From an uncultured Lachnospiraceae bacterium (GTDB lineage Bacteria > Bacillota > Clostridia > Lachnospirales > Lachnospiraceae): a stretch of 57,655 bases of DNA. Below, piece after piece: positions 1-7,569 of this stretch. The notes under the pieces were generated by a model. It was not told the DNA's origin. It did not search any database and saw nothing but the letters and a program-made list of their open reading frames with translations. Position 1 is the first letter of the stretch, and every line of letters begins with the position of its first letter. The DNA is taken from contig CAPQSW010000008.1 of NCBI GenBank assembly GCA_948688495.1, positions 34,985 through 92,639 of the forward strand, given 5' to 3'. A program made the translations under genes and the position numbers.

Positions 1-120
1 AAAGAGATAGCGAATCAAAGAAGGGAAATTGCAAGGGAATTTTACCAATCTTTAAAAATTGAAGTTTCACAGAGCCATTCGACGTTGGAATGTCTGTTAG
101 ACAGATATAGTTTTATGTAG
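1..120 (+). CDS. C-terminal end of an unknown protein (cut by window edge)
   Basis: Frame 1 is open from the first base to a TAG at 118-120 and gives 39 residues ending in LLDRYSFM. The piece is charged and reads like a helical C-terminus (KEIANQRREIAREF). No family is recognised and the start lies outside the window. It is followed by about 150 bases without a gene, and the next gene faces it on the other strand. Confidence 0.4.
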   Translation, partial: KEIANQRREIAREFYQSLKIEVSQSHSTLECLLDRYSFM

Positions 121-277
121 ATTAGTAATTATTAAAAAATAAAGGAGGATGGAATAAAGCGGCCTTTTCATAATGGTATGGATATTATATTGTTTTTTGA
201 GAGACGGTAAGGGAGTAATTGTAGGAATGGATGTAATAAAATTGGATATATCCATGCGATCGTGCGGTTGTTTACAA

Positions 278-973
278 TTATACCATAAATAGAAGTAATA
301 ATTCATATATTGAAGATATTTCTTTAGCTTGATTATACTTTTTAGTTTTTCCATCCCTATTGATGAGAATTGAGTATGCACCTGCGTCGTTAGCACAGAG
401 GATATCTTTTTTTTCATCACCTATAACGACGGTTTCCGAAATCTTAGTATTCATTTTTTGGCATAATAATTCTAAACCTATTGTACAAGGTTTTCTAAAT
501 CCTACATCATTGGAGGTTAAGGGGTAGGCGATATATTTTCTTAAAATGTCTATATCTTCAAGAGCATATTTGTTATCCATACCATAAGCAACATCTGATA
601 GTGTTCCCATCTTTATTCCTTTTTTAGAAAGTGCACGTAATGTATCTTCAACTTCTGGATAAATAAAGCTATTTCTTCTAAAAAATGAAAAAAAATGATG
701 TTTTATATCATCAATACTTTGAGTAGGTAAATTAAGGGCATATGTTATCTCTTTAAAAATCTGTGCAGATGATACTTCGTGAATTCTGGGATTGATTCTG
801 GTATTGTATTTCGTTAATATGTTAGTGACATTATGATAGTCATTTTCGGTGAAATTCAATTTACATTTTTGGGCTACATATTCCATTGCTGGTCTGTATA
901 AGTTGGACCAGTTTAATGGTTTGTCATAGCCAACTAATGTTCCACCAATATCAAAAATAATAGACTTAAACAT
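278..973 (-). CDS. HAD-superfamily hydrolase
   Basis: A 231-residue HAD-fold protein, probably a soluble cytosolic phosphohydrolase. Motif I is FDIGGTL (D8), motif II is TLSD (residues 124-127), the motif III lysine is in RKP (K161) and motif IV is GDEKKD (185-190). These are spaced as in the family, with a helical cap between motifs I and II. The second aspartate of motif I (DxD), the usual acid/base of phosphatases, is glycine here, a common variant in Firmicutes HAD proteins, so the substrate and even the reaction type are uncertain. I use ATG at 973; an in-frame TTG at 979 sits closer to the upstream GAGG and is an alternative start. The gene is clearly more AT-rich than the DNA after 2.3 kb, like the rest of this left end, which suggests accessory DNA. 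Confidence 0.85.
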   Translation of the reverse strand: MFKSIIFDIGGTLVGYDKPLNWSNLYRPAMEYVAQKCKLNFTENDYHNVTNILTKYNTRINPRIHEVSSAQIFKEITYALNLPTQSIDDIKHHFFSFFRRNSFIYPEVEDTLRALSKKGIKMGTLSDVAYGMDNKYALEDIDILRKYIAYPLTSNDVGFRKPCTIGLELLCQKMNTKISETVVIGDEKKDILCANDAGAYSILINRDGKTKKYNQAKEISSIYELLLLFMV

Positions 974-979
974 ATACAA

Positions 980-1289
980 TAAAACCTCGAATTTTGGATA
1001 GTGATATATAAGTATATAATACTGTTTTCATGATGCTCTAAATATTTTATAGAGAAAAACGAAGGGATTTCTACTATTCATAATTATATCAGCTTTATAT
1101 TTCTTTCTCAAGCAAAAATACTGGGTTTTTGCATATAAAAAATATATGAACAGTAGTTAGAATCATTGCTTGACATGTTTGAGGAATCGTGGAATAATAA
1201 ATAATACTTAGAAAAACGCAAAAGGTATTTGTTTATAGGGACTCCTTTTGTTGTAAATGTCTATATAATATATAATTTAGGGGGGAAGG
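980..1289. other. AT-rich intergenic region
   Basis: No convincing gene is seen on either strand between the HAD gene and the palindrome at 1290. The sequence is strongly AT-rich. A TATAAT at 1264-1269 could be the -10 element of the rightward gene that follows, but no good -35 stands at the right distance. Confidence 0.4.
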
Positions 1290-1307
1290 AATGTTCATAT
1301 GAACATT
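1290..1307. promoter_or_regulatory. 18-bp perfect palindrome, possible operator
   Basis: AATGTTCATATGAACATT is a perfect 18-bp palindrome. It overlaps the GGGGGAAGG ribosome binding region and contains the start of an eight-codon open frame (ATG at 1299) whose TGA overlaps the ATG at 1322. Its place between a TATAAT and the first codons fits an operator or a translational control element. No cognate regulator can be named. Confidence 0.4.
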
Positions 1308-1321
1308 TTGGGGCTAATTAA

Positions 1322-1997
1322 ATGATAGAAAACAATATGCAAATTGACTTATTTGCAAAGATCAATAGAGAGATAACATTGTCAGGACTCCAGAATTATT
1401 TTTCAGAAGTATTATGCATGAGAGGGTTTGGCCAAGAAAATGTTGAGGAGAAAATGTTATTGTTATATGTAATTTAAAAAAAATAGATCTCTTTGAAGCT
1501 ATATATGACAAAGAAAAAAATAATATTGAAAGAAAGTGGAAAAAATAAATTCAAAACAATCGTTAGCATTATTATGGATTACCATTATGAATCAATCACA
1601 AAGTAGTAACTCGATAGTTACTAACGTATCAACTTTGTTTGAAAGATTATCATTCGATAAAGGGATGCGGGTTGTTTCCTATAAGGAAATATATACTGCT
1701 ATGACTATGCCGACAAAATTACATAGATTTCCAAAAAAAATGTCGGAGTATTTGTATAAGTCATTGGTTACTATAAACGAAAAATTTGAAAATCAGCCAT
1801 CAAATATTTTTAAACGAAGGGATTGTATTACAGATAATTTATTATTATTTAGTGGAATAGGGACTCATAAAGCATTAATTGCATTGTATAAATATGATTG
1901 TTTTGTTAAATCTCAGATTTTACCATCAGATAAGCTGCAGTGTAATATTAACCCAGAGGATATATCGAATGAATTGGTTTATTTGCAGTCTTTGTAG
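1322..1997 (+). pseudogene. Frameshifted hypothetical protein
   Basis: Three consecutive open pieces in frames 2, 1 and 0 read as one protein of about 225 residues. The first, 1322-1477, runs from ATG to ...MLLLYVI. The second is readable from about 1462 to the TAA at 1546 and ends in IERKWKK. The third runs from GTG 1536 to TAG 1997. Joining them by two -1 shifts gives a smooth sequence (ERKWKKINSKQS), and the second shift falls on a run of six A. The last piece (153 residues) contains FSGIGTHKALIALYKYD. I do not recognise the family. The shifts may be decay, homopolymer sequencing errors or, less likely, programmed frameshifting. If the middle piece is not translated, the GTG at 1536 could start a 153-residue protein on its own. 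Composition is very AT-rich compared with the agr locus that follows. Confidence 0.5.
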
Positions 1998-2163
1998 GAT
2001 ATCGGAAATTATCAAAGATCAAGGGGGATGAAAAATGGGTACAAAGTATGATGTAAAGGCTGTACTGTTATCGGTGAAGTCGTAAAAGGCAGTCAGAAAG
2101 TAAAATGTAAGGGAAAGCTAACGTGGTAAGATGCGCGCTAATTGAATAAATAAGCTCTTTTAT
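1998..2163. other. Intergenic stretch, no supported gene
   Basis: An AAGGGGGATG ribosome-binding-like sequence precedes ATGs that open only 7 and 16 codons (around 2029 and 2035). Nothing further was recognised here, and I see no RNA fold that I can name. Together with the terminator and 2221-2357 it forms a 360-base gap before the XRE gene. Confidence 0.3.
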
Positions 2164-2220
2164 AAAAACACATGAGGGAATCTACGCAGTTTAGTCGGCG
2201 TATTCTCTCATGTGTTTTTT
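2164..2220. terminator. Bidirectional rho-independent terminator
   Basis: A long hairpin with outer arms AAAAACACATGAGGGAAT and ATTCTCTCATGTGTTTTT (one mismatch), inner ACGC/GCGT and a short loop. It has an A-run on the left and a T-run on the right, so it can end transcription from either side. It separates the AT-rich left end from the agr-like locus. Confidence 0.85.
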
Positions 2221-2357
2221 CTTTACGTATGGCTGCGCATCTCTTTTGTTAAATATCCTTAAAAACAATAAATAGTCCTAAAGAGGTGTAATGAGGGGAA
2301 GAAAAATGTCATAAAATAGGTATTAGTTAAGAACCGCAGTTCGAGGATAAATACCCA

Positions 2358-3038
2358 ATGTGTGCAAAGTATCAGGATTTTTTAGACAGGTTGAAGGAAG
2401 AACGTATCGCGAAGCGATGGACGCAACAGCAGATGGGCCATAAGTTGAGAATGACCCAGAGCCATTACAGTAAAGCAGAGTTAGGAACCCGCCGGTTTAC
2501 TTATTATGAGATGAAGTGTCTGTGTGAGTCTGGGATTGATGCTTATTACATTTTTACTGGTCGCCGCTGCGAGCCGGAATATCGGGAACTATTGGCTGGA
2601 TATACCTATGATGAATTAAAGTGCTACCTGGCGGTATTGTGTTCTATCGCTGGGCATTTGTATCGGAAAGGTATGTTGCATTTAGGGAGAGGCATATGTA
2701 AGAAAATTGAAGCCATACAATATAGTCTGGCGTTGTGTAAAGATGATAAAACCGTATTTTATTCCCTCAGGCGGGGAGCAGGTTTCAGTCAGAAGGAGAT
2801 GGCGGATAAATTGGAAGTTGATGTTAAAAAACTCCGTGATATGGAAAATGGAAATGTATTCCCGGATAGTGAGATCATGTGGAAGATGTGGAAAGAAACG
2901 GGTGTTCCGTTTTCTGTGATATTAGATGATGCGGATAGCCTGCGGGGAGAGGTCTCTGAAATGGCGGCATTGATAGAAGATGGAGAGAGGAGAAGGATGC
3001 TGGCATATTTGAAAGCGTTTTCTGATGTTCTCCGATAA
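2358..3038 (+). CDS. XRE-family regulator with two helix-turn-helix domains
   Basis: A 226-residue protein with an N-terminal XRE helix-turn-helix (about residues 10-60, WTQQQMGHKLRMTQSHYSKAE) and a second, more diverged one (about 133-185, FSQKEMADKLEVDVKKLRDME). The middle is helical. No membrane segment or other domain is seen. It lies 27 bases before the LytTR response regulator on the same strand and is probably co-transcribed with it and the kinase, so a role in controlling the agr-like locus is inferred from position only. The ribosome binding site before ATG 2358 is weak. Confidence 0.75.
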   Translation: MCAKYQDFLDRLKEERIAKRWTQQQMGHKLRMTQSHYSKAELGTRRFTYYEMKCLCESGIDAYYIFTGRRCEPEYRELLAGYTYDELKCYLAVLCSIAGHLYRKGMLHLGRGICKKIEAIQYSLALCKDDKTVFYSLRRGAGFSQKEMADKLEVDVKKLRDMENGNVFPDSEIMWKMWKETGVPFSVILDDADSLRGEVSEMAALIEDGERRRMLAYLKAFSDVLR

Positions 3039-3065
3039 AGGCATATAAATGAATGATGGGGAAGT

Positions 3066-3791
3066 ATGTTGAAGAAGATATTGGTTTTAGAAGATAATGG
3101 TGCGGCAATGGAACATATTGCGGCGCTGATACGTGAATTGGGAATTTCCAATATGTTGTTTGACTGTGATAATATTAAGGATGCGTATCAGTGTGCGTTA
3201 GAACATGATATTGATTTATTTATTGTGGATATTATTTTAGAACCGGGCAGTCCCGGAGATTCGTCCGGATTAAAATTTGTTGATAATATGCGCAGTATTG
3301 AGAAGTATATGTTTACGCCGGTGCTCTTTGTGACATCCTTAGAGGATGCAAAATTATATACGTATGAGAAACTGCACTGTTATAGCTTTATAGAGAAGCC
3401 ATTTGATTCAGAGAAGGTAAAAGGAATCATTCGGCAGTGCCTGAGGTTTTCGGCCGACAGCCCAAAAAGGAAGACATTATATTTCCGCAAGGATGGAATT
3501 ATTCTGGCGGTTGAGAGGGCAGATATTGTGTATGCCTGTTGCCAGAATCATCAATTGAATATTTATACAAGGCAGGGGGATGTGATGCAGATTCCGTATA
3601 TTCCGCTGAAGAAATTTTTAGAGGAAGCGGACAGTGTGGATATGATTCAATGCAGCAGGAGCACAGTGGTAAACAGAAACTTTATTGACAATGTGGATAT
3701 TCCGAATCAGATGATACAGTTGAAGGAGCACAGGGGGAGCGTGGAAATCGGTATTATGTATAAAAAGTCTCTGAAAGAATTGTTTCAATAA
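3066..3791 (+). CDS. agrA: LytTR-family response regulator (AgrA-like)
   Basis: A 241-residue regulator. The receiver domain (1-120) has the acidic pair E9/D10, the phospho-acceptor D55 in LFIVDIILE, T90 and K111 in IEKPF. The C-terminal half (about 135-240) is a LytTR DNA-binding domain, recognisable by YFRKDGIILAVERADIVYA and CSRSTVVNRNFI. Proteins of this build bind direct repeats upstream of agr-type promoters. The stop is one base before the start of the kinase gene, so the two are translationally coupled. With the kinase and the opposite-strand agrB/agrD this forms a complete peptide signalling circuit. The agrA name is by analogy with the staphylococcal system; the staphylococcal protein itself is not closely matched by eye. 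Confidence 0.85.
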   Translation: MLKKILVLEDNGAAMEHIAALIRELGISNMLFDCDNIKDAYQCALEHDIDLFIVDIILEPGSPGDSSGLKFVDNMRSIEKYMFTPVLFVTSLEDAKLYTYEKLHCYSFIEKPFDSEKVKGIIRQCLRFSADSPKRKTLYFRKDGIILAVERADIVYACCQNHQLNIYTRQGDVMQIPYIPLKKFLEEADSVDMIQCSRSTVVNRNFIDNVDIPNQMIQLKEHRGSVEIGIMYKKSLKELFQ

Positions 3792-3792
3792 T

Positions 3793-5067
3793 ATGTTTAC
3801 GATCATTTCTCTGTTAATTGAAGAATTATCTATTGTCGTCTGTATTCATAGGATATTCGGACAGAAAATCAGGTTTGATAGAAGAACCATTTCTTTGATC
3901 ATATTTCAGGTTTGTATTTTGTCAATGATTAATTATCTGAGCTTAGGAAAAGTAGCGGCGGGATTCACATTTGTATTCATTTTTATATATTCTAAAATTA
4001 AGTTTAAGGCTACATTTGCCACGTGTATAGCAAGTGCGTTTTTTCTGGGAGTTATTATGAAAGCGATGCAGTTTATTTGTTTGCTGCTGGCGAATATTAT
4101 TGTTTATGACAATGAGGGACTGCGGGTTATGATTGCCGATATGGGGGTATTGTGCTGTAGTGTATTTCTTTTACCCAGATTAAAAGTGGATAGATTACGA
4201 AAAAGTTTGTTTGTGAAAAACAAATATGTGCTATGTGTGTTTGGGTTTGTAGGAGTTGTAATTGCGCTTTTACTGATGCAAGACAAAATATTTCAGGGAA
4301 TACAGGCGGAATTGTTTGTATTTGCAATTCCAGCAGTCTTTGTGCTTATCATATTATTTGGAAAATGGAATGAATCACAAAAAAGAATCGAAGAAATAGA
4401 AAAGGATCTGGATAACAATATCAGGCTGCAGGAGAAATACAGTGAGCTTTTACAGAAGGTAAGGTTGAGGCAGCATGGATTTAAAAATCATCTGACCGCA
4501 ATTTTTTCAACGCATTATACATACAAGAGCTATGAGCAACTTGTAGAAGTTCAGAAAGAATATTGTAATAAAATGATCCGGGAAAATAAGTACAATAGCT
4601 TATTGTTAATTGGAAATAATGTCCTTTCAGGATTTTTATATGGAAAACTCCAGGAAGTAGAGGAGGGCGGATTTCAAATAGAATATAGTATAGATACAAA
4701 TCTGGAAGGAATTAAGATACCAAATTACTATTTGATTGAAATTCTTGGCATCCTCATCGATAATGCGGCAGAGGCGTATCAGGATTCAGAACAGCAGAAA
4801 AAGATTTCATTGTCAATTGCAGAAAAGGGAGAAAATTATTTCTTTACGATCTGTAATCAATGTGAGTATGTACCATATTCGCAAATGGAGCAGTGGTTTC
4901 AGAATGAGGTCAGCAGTAAGGGGGAGGGGCGCGGTCTTGGGCTATATTATGTGAAAACATTGTGTAATGACTGGAACATGGATATACGTTGTGAAAATAT
5001 AGAAATAGAACAGAAGAACTGGGTTCAATTTACCCTTATCGCAGAAGGTGCAGGTAATCAGAAGTGA
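3793..5067 (+). CDS. agrC: AgrC-like sensor histidine kinase (GHKL, peptide receptor)
   Basis: A 424-residue membrane kinase. Residues 1-190 form about six hydrophobic segments, as in AgrC peptide receptors. A coiled linker (about 195-225) leads to the phospho-acceptor H228 in RQHGFKNHL, which matches the class with His followed by NxL. The C-terminal GHKL ATPase has the N box EILGILIDNAAEAYQ and the G2 box GRGLGLYYVKTLC. It should sense the peptide made by agrD/agrB and phosphorylate the adjacent LytTR regulator. Its last codons form the left arm of the 17-bp inverted repeat at 5035-5090. Its 3' end faces the 3' end of agrD with 35 bases between. Confidence 0.88.
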   Translation: MFTIISLLIEELSIVVCIHRIFGQKIRFDRRTISLIIFQVCILSMINYLSLGKVAAGFTFVFIFIYSKIKFKATFATCIASAFFLGVIMKAMQFICLLLANIIVYDNEGLRVMIADMGVLCCSVFLLPRLKVDRLRKSLFVKNKYVLCVFGFVGVVIALLLMQDKIFQGIQAELFVFAIPAVFVLIILFGKWNESQKRIEEIEKDLDNNIRLQEKYSELLQKVRLRQHGFKNHLTAIFSTHYTYKSYEQLVEVQKEYCNKMIRENKYNSLLLIGNNVLSGFLYGKLQEVEEGGFQIEYSIDTNLEGIKIPNYYLIEILGILIDNAAEAYQDSEQQKKISLSIAEKGENYFFTICNQCEYVPYSQMEQWFQNEVSSKGEGRGLGLYYVKTLCNDWNMDIRCENIEIEQKNWVQFTLIAEGAGNQK

Positions 5068-5090
5068 TGTCCCGCACCTTCTGCGATAAG
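5035..5090. terminator. Long perfect inverted repeat between convergent agrC and agrD
   Basis: CTTATCGCAGAAGGTGC at 5035-5051 and its exact complement at 5074-5090 form a 17-bp stem with a 22-base loop. The left arm and the stop codon of agrC lie inside the structure. There is no clean T-run directly after the stem on either strand, so it is a hairpin barrier or RNA-stability element between two facing transcripts rather than a textbook terminator. Confidence 0.6.
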
Positions 5091-5102
5091 AGGATAAAAT
5101 TT

Positions 5103-5219
5103 TTATTCATAATCTTCTTCTTTTGGATAAGGATATTCTCCAAATAAAAAGACGCTTGCAATGGAATTTTTTATCCACCAGGAAAAAGCGACACAAGCTG
5201 CTAAAAAATGAGACGTCAT
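5103..5219 (-). CDS. agrD: AgrD-like autoinducing peptide precursor
   Basis: A 38-codon gene directly after agrB: its ATG at 5219 is one base past the agrB stop, with AAGGAGGA supplied by the last codons of agrB. The layout is that of AgrD: an N-terminal amphipathic helix (about 1-19, with FSWW), a short core SVFLF (22-26) and an acidic, proline-containing tail GEYPYPKEEDYE. Aligned by eye with staphylococcal AgrD, where CDFIM precedes DEVEVPKE, the core falls in register, but the ring cysteine is serine (S22). The only cysteine, C9, lies in the leader helix. This predicts a lactone rather than a thiolactone ring, as known for the Staphylococcus intermedius group. Exact N-terminal trimming cannot be read from sequence. 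Confidence 0.85.
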   Translation of the reverse strand: MTSHFLAACVAFSWWIKNSIASVFLFGEYPYPKEEDYE

Positions 5220-5220
5220 T

Positions 5221-5769
5221 TTACGGTTCCTCCTTTCTGATATATTTTGCAGCTGCTAACTGCAATGTGTGTAATATAATAATCCAAACACCGGTAACCG
5301 TATATTTGGATTCTGGCATGATAAATAGAATCAAAGTATACAATAATATAAATACAGAAATGGTAATTTTGCACCGCCTAATAATAGGTTCTGCATATGG
5401 CGTGCGGTAGCGTGACGGAACGGGACCGATACAATAGCAGATGGGAATGCAGAGTGCGCTGAGCATGATCTGCAGTGGTTGCGAAAGTGTTATAAATGGC
5501 AGAATCAACATTGCGAGCGATAAATATATAGTGGAGACCGCCAGGCATTGAAGATAAGTATAAAAATGCAATCCGCCGGTCGAGCACCGGAGCATCAGCA
5601 TAATGCTCAGGGCATAAAGATAAAGTGGCAGTTGTCTGTGGAAAATAAAGCCCATAATAAGTAATTTACTTATATCGGAGGCAAGCGTTTTCCATAGAAA
5701 TGTCAGCTGGGCAAATTGATAATTGCTCAAATGGTATCTCTCCATAAATGACTGTTTCAATGTGTCCAT
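5221..5769 (-). CDS. agrB: AgrB-family peptide-processing membrane protease
   Basis: A 182-residue polytopic membrane protein of the accessory gene regulator B family. The signature RCSTGGLHFYTYLQC carries the catalytic His68 and Cys75, seven residues apart as in S. aureus AgrB (H77/C84). At least four further hydrophobic segments follow. It should cut the C-terminal tail of the AgrD precursor and close the ring. Start: ATG 5769 is preceded by GGAGGG at a good distance; an in-frame ATG 18 bases upstream is less likely. It is the first gene of a two-gene leftward operon with agrD. Confidence 0.93.
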   Translation of the reverse strand: MDTLKQSFMERYHLSNYQFAQLTFLWKTLASDISKLLIMGFIFHRQLPLYLYALSIMLMLRCSTGGLHFYTYLQCLAVSTIYLSLAMLILPFITLSQPLQIMLSALCIPICYCIGPVPSRYRTPYAEPIIRRCKITISVFILLYTLILFIMPESKYTVTGVWIIILHTLQLAAAKYIRKEEP

Positions 5770-5812
5770 GATTACCCTCCGTTTCACAGATATTAGCAGT
5801 ATAAAAATTTAA

Positions 5813-5841
5813 ATTATACCCTAACAAAATAAGAATACCAG
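5813..5841 (-). promoter_or_regulatory. Candidate agrBD promoter
   Basis: On the minus strand a TATAAT (5813-5818) stands 44 bases before the agrB start. At a 17-base spacing the -35 position reads CTGGTA, far from TTGACA. A good -10 with a poor -35 is what an activator-dependent promoter would look like, and the LytTR regulator is the natural candidate. I found no clear pair of LytTR direct repeats upstream. The remaining sequence up to 6069 is AT-rich and shows no gene. Confidence 0.35.
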
Positions 5842-6069
5842 AATTTTTGTAAAAAAAAAGGTGTTTGTTTGAACTGTATTTTTTTGGCTTTAAATATACA
5901 AAAAGAATAAAAATAGTACAAAATTATGAAGTTTATAGAAGTTTGGACGAAATCCCATGTGGTTAAATAAAATAAGAAACATTGAAGCCGGGTTATGGTA
6001 TTCTATAAAAAAGGAACATTAGTCAAGAGGTTTGGGAATTATTGTTCGTTTACATTTCTTTGGCAGAGG

Positions 6070-6088
6070 GTGTAATATTCTATTACAC
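6070..6088. promoter_or_regulatory. Inverted repeat before the XRE gene, likely operator
   Basis: GTGTAATA TTC TATTACAC: two perfect 8-bp arms around 3 bases, ending 14 bases before the start codon and directly upstream of AGGAGGAG. A dyad of this size in front of a small XRE gene is the usual arrangement for autorepression. Confidence 0.55.
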
Positions 6089-6102
6089 AGAGGAGGAGTA
6101 TT

Positions 6103-6441
6103 TTGGATATACGTGTTGGCGAAAGAATTAGGGAGTTGCGCGAGATTCAAAATTATACAAGAGAAGCTTTAGCCGAAAAAGTAGAAATTTCGGCTAAATT
6201 CTTGTATGAAATTGAGACCGGGAAAAAAGGATTTTCAGCGGATACACTCAGCCGAATATCTAGGGCGCTATCTGTGAGCTGTGATTATATTATATTTGGA
6301 GAACAGGCAGAGAAGTGTGGCAATGAAAAAATTATGAGCGTTTTACAGTCGTTGGATTCAGGGCAGGCATACCGAATGCAAAGTTTATTAAAAATATTGT
6401 ATGATATGTGCGATTGTATTGAAAATAATAATAAAATATGA
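6103..6441 (+). CDS. XRE-family transcriptional regulator
   Basis: A 112-residue protein with one XRE helix-turn-helix (about residues 6-62: RIRELREIQNYTREALAEK, then IETGKKGFSADTLSRIS) and a helical C-terminal tail. It starts with TTG at 6103 behind AGGAGGAG. It is divergent from agrB across a 333-base region containing the agrB promoter and the 6070-6088 dyad, so it may regulate itself, agrBD or both. It is transcribed alone and ends at the terminator at 6460. Confidence 0.85.
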   Translation: MDIRVGERIRELREIQNYTREALAEKVEISAKFLYEIETGKKGFSADTLSRISRALSVSCDYIIFGEQAEKCGNEKIMSVLQSLDSGQAYRMQSLLKILYDMCDCIENNNKI

Positions 6442-6459
6442 AGGATTGGCTTCTACTAA

Positions 6460-6489
6460 AAAAGGACTGCAGTGCGCAGCCCTTTTTCG
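6460..6489 (+). terminator. Rho-independent terminator after the XRE gene
   Basis: Arms AAAAAGGACTGC and GCAGCCCTTTTT (one mismatch) with a five-base loop, followed by the T-run. Confidence 0.8.
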
Positions 6490-6613
6490 TTGCAGTAAAA
6501 CAGAATCAGCGAGTTATAAAACGACGCTCCTATGCCATCTATGCAGGCATTAGCAAAAAGTTATCATTTCAATGGCATTATCAATGCTGTCTTTAAATTA
6601 AAACATTTTTTGA

Positions 6614-6642
6614 TTGAAACTCTCTGCATAACAGAATATAAT
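6614..6642 (+). promoter_or_regulatory. Sigma-A promoter for patatin-sbcDC
   Basis: TTGAAA (6614-6619), 17-base spacer, TATAAT (6637-6642), 75 bases before the patatin start. The transcript begins with a possible 18-codon open frame (ATG 6654), which I do not claim as a gene. Confidence 0.7.
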
Positions 6643-6717
6643 GGGTGAAGAATATGAAAAAGGGTTTCGTGCAGGCGATGGGAAGCTGCACCGGGACGGG
6701 AAAGGGATGAATGTCAC

Positions 6718-7566
6718 ATGAAATTGGGAATAACGATGGAAGGCGGAGCGAGCCGTACCGTGTTTAGCTGCGGCGTGGCGGATGCATTTTTGGAAGAAAA
6801 TATTATGCCGGATTACTTTGTCGGCGTGTCTGCAGGAATTGCCTACGGGGTATCTTATATCTCCAAACAAAAGGGCAGAAATCTGACGATTATTCAGAAA
6901 TATATGAATGATAAACGGTATATGGGCGTACGCCATCTGTTAAAGAACAGGAATTTCTATAATATTCCTTTTGTGTTTGAAGAAGTACCAAATAAATTGG
7001 AAGCTTTTGACTACCAGGCTTTTCAGGCATTTCCAGGAAAGGTGGAGGCTTGCGTCACCAACCTCCATACCGGGAGGGCGGAGTATTTGGAAGTACCCAG
7101 GCAGGATGATAAATTCCAGGTGCTTGTGGCGAGCTGTGCGCTGCCAATTCTGTTTCAGCCGGTCAAGGTTGGAAAGCGTTATTATCTGGATGGGGGAATT
7201 ACGGACTCCATTCCTTATAAACATGCTATGGAGGAGGGATGTGATAAGAATATTGTCATCCTTACCAGGGAAAGGGGTTATGTCAAGAAACCGGAGCGTG
7301 CTGGAAAGATTTCGATAAAGCTTTATAAGAAATATCCGAATATTGCACAAGACTTAAAGACCCGGCCCGAAAGATACAATGCCTGTATGGAAGAACTGCT
7401 GGAAAAAGAGAAGGCCGGAGAAGTGTTTGTGATTGCGCCCGAAACGACGTATGGCATTGGAAGGACAGAGTCGAATCCTGATAAGCTTACAAAACTCTAC
7501 GAGGAAGGTTATAATCAGGCAAAGAGGCAGATGGCAGATTTGAAACAGTATTTGGGAAGGGAGTAA
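6718..7566 (+). CDS. Patatin-like phospholipase
   Basis: A 282-residue cytosolic lipid hydrolase of the bacterial patatin family. It has the oxyanion-hole glycines near the N-terminus (EGGASRTVFSCGV), the nucleophile elbow GVSAG and the partner aspartate in DGGITDSIPY, together forming the Ser-Asp dyad. No signal peptide is present. The substrate is unknown; relatives act on phospholipids. It stops 3 bases before sbcD and seems to be the first gene of a patatin-sbcD-sbcC operon, a linkage with no obvious functional logic. The ribosome binding site before ATG 6718 is modest (AAAGGGATG). Confidence 0.9.
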   Translation: MKLGITMEGGASRTVFSCGVADAFLEENIMPDYFVGVSAGIAYGVSYISKQKGRNLTIIQKYMNDKRYMGVRHLLKNRNFYNIPFVFEEVPNKLEAFDYQAFQAFPGKVEACVTNLHTGRAEYLEVPRQDDKFQVLVASCALPILFQPVKVGKRYYLDGGITDSIPYKHAMEEGCDKNIVILTRERGYVKKPERAGKISIKLYKKYPNIAQDLKTRPERYNACMEELLEKEKAGEVFVIAPETTYGIGRTESNPDKLTKLYEEGYNQAKRQMADLKQYLGRE

Positions 7567-7569
7567 TAC

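Noticed and set aside
2029..2085. 7- and 16-codon open frames behind AAGGGGGATG
   Set aside because: Too short to judge, no peptide-signal features and no neighbouring processing gene.
5123..5410. A 95-codon plus-strand open frame across agrD and the end of agrB
   Set aside because: It is antisense to agrD and agrB, which have clear motifs and sites, and it has no start signal of its own.
6654..6710. 18-codon open frame (MKKGFVQAMGSCTGTGKG) in the patatin leader
   Set aside because: It has a weak site and no regulatory signature such as repeated codons or an attenuator hairpin; it may be chance.
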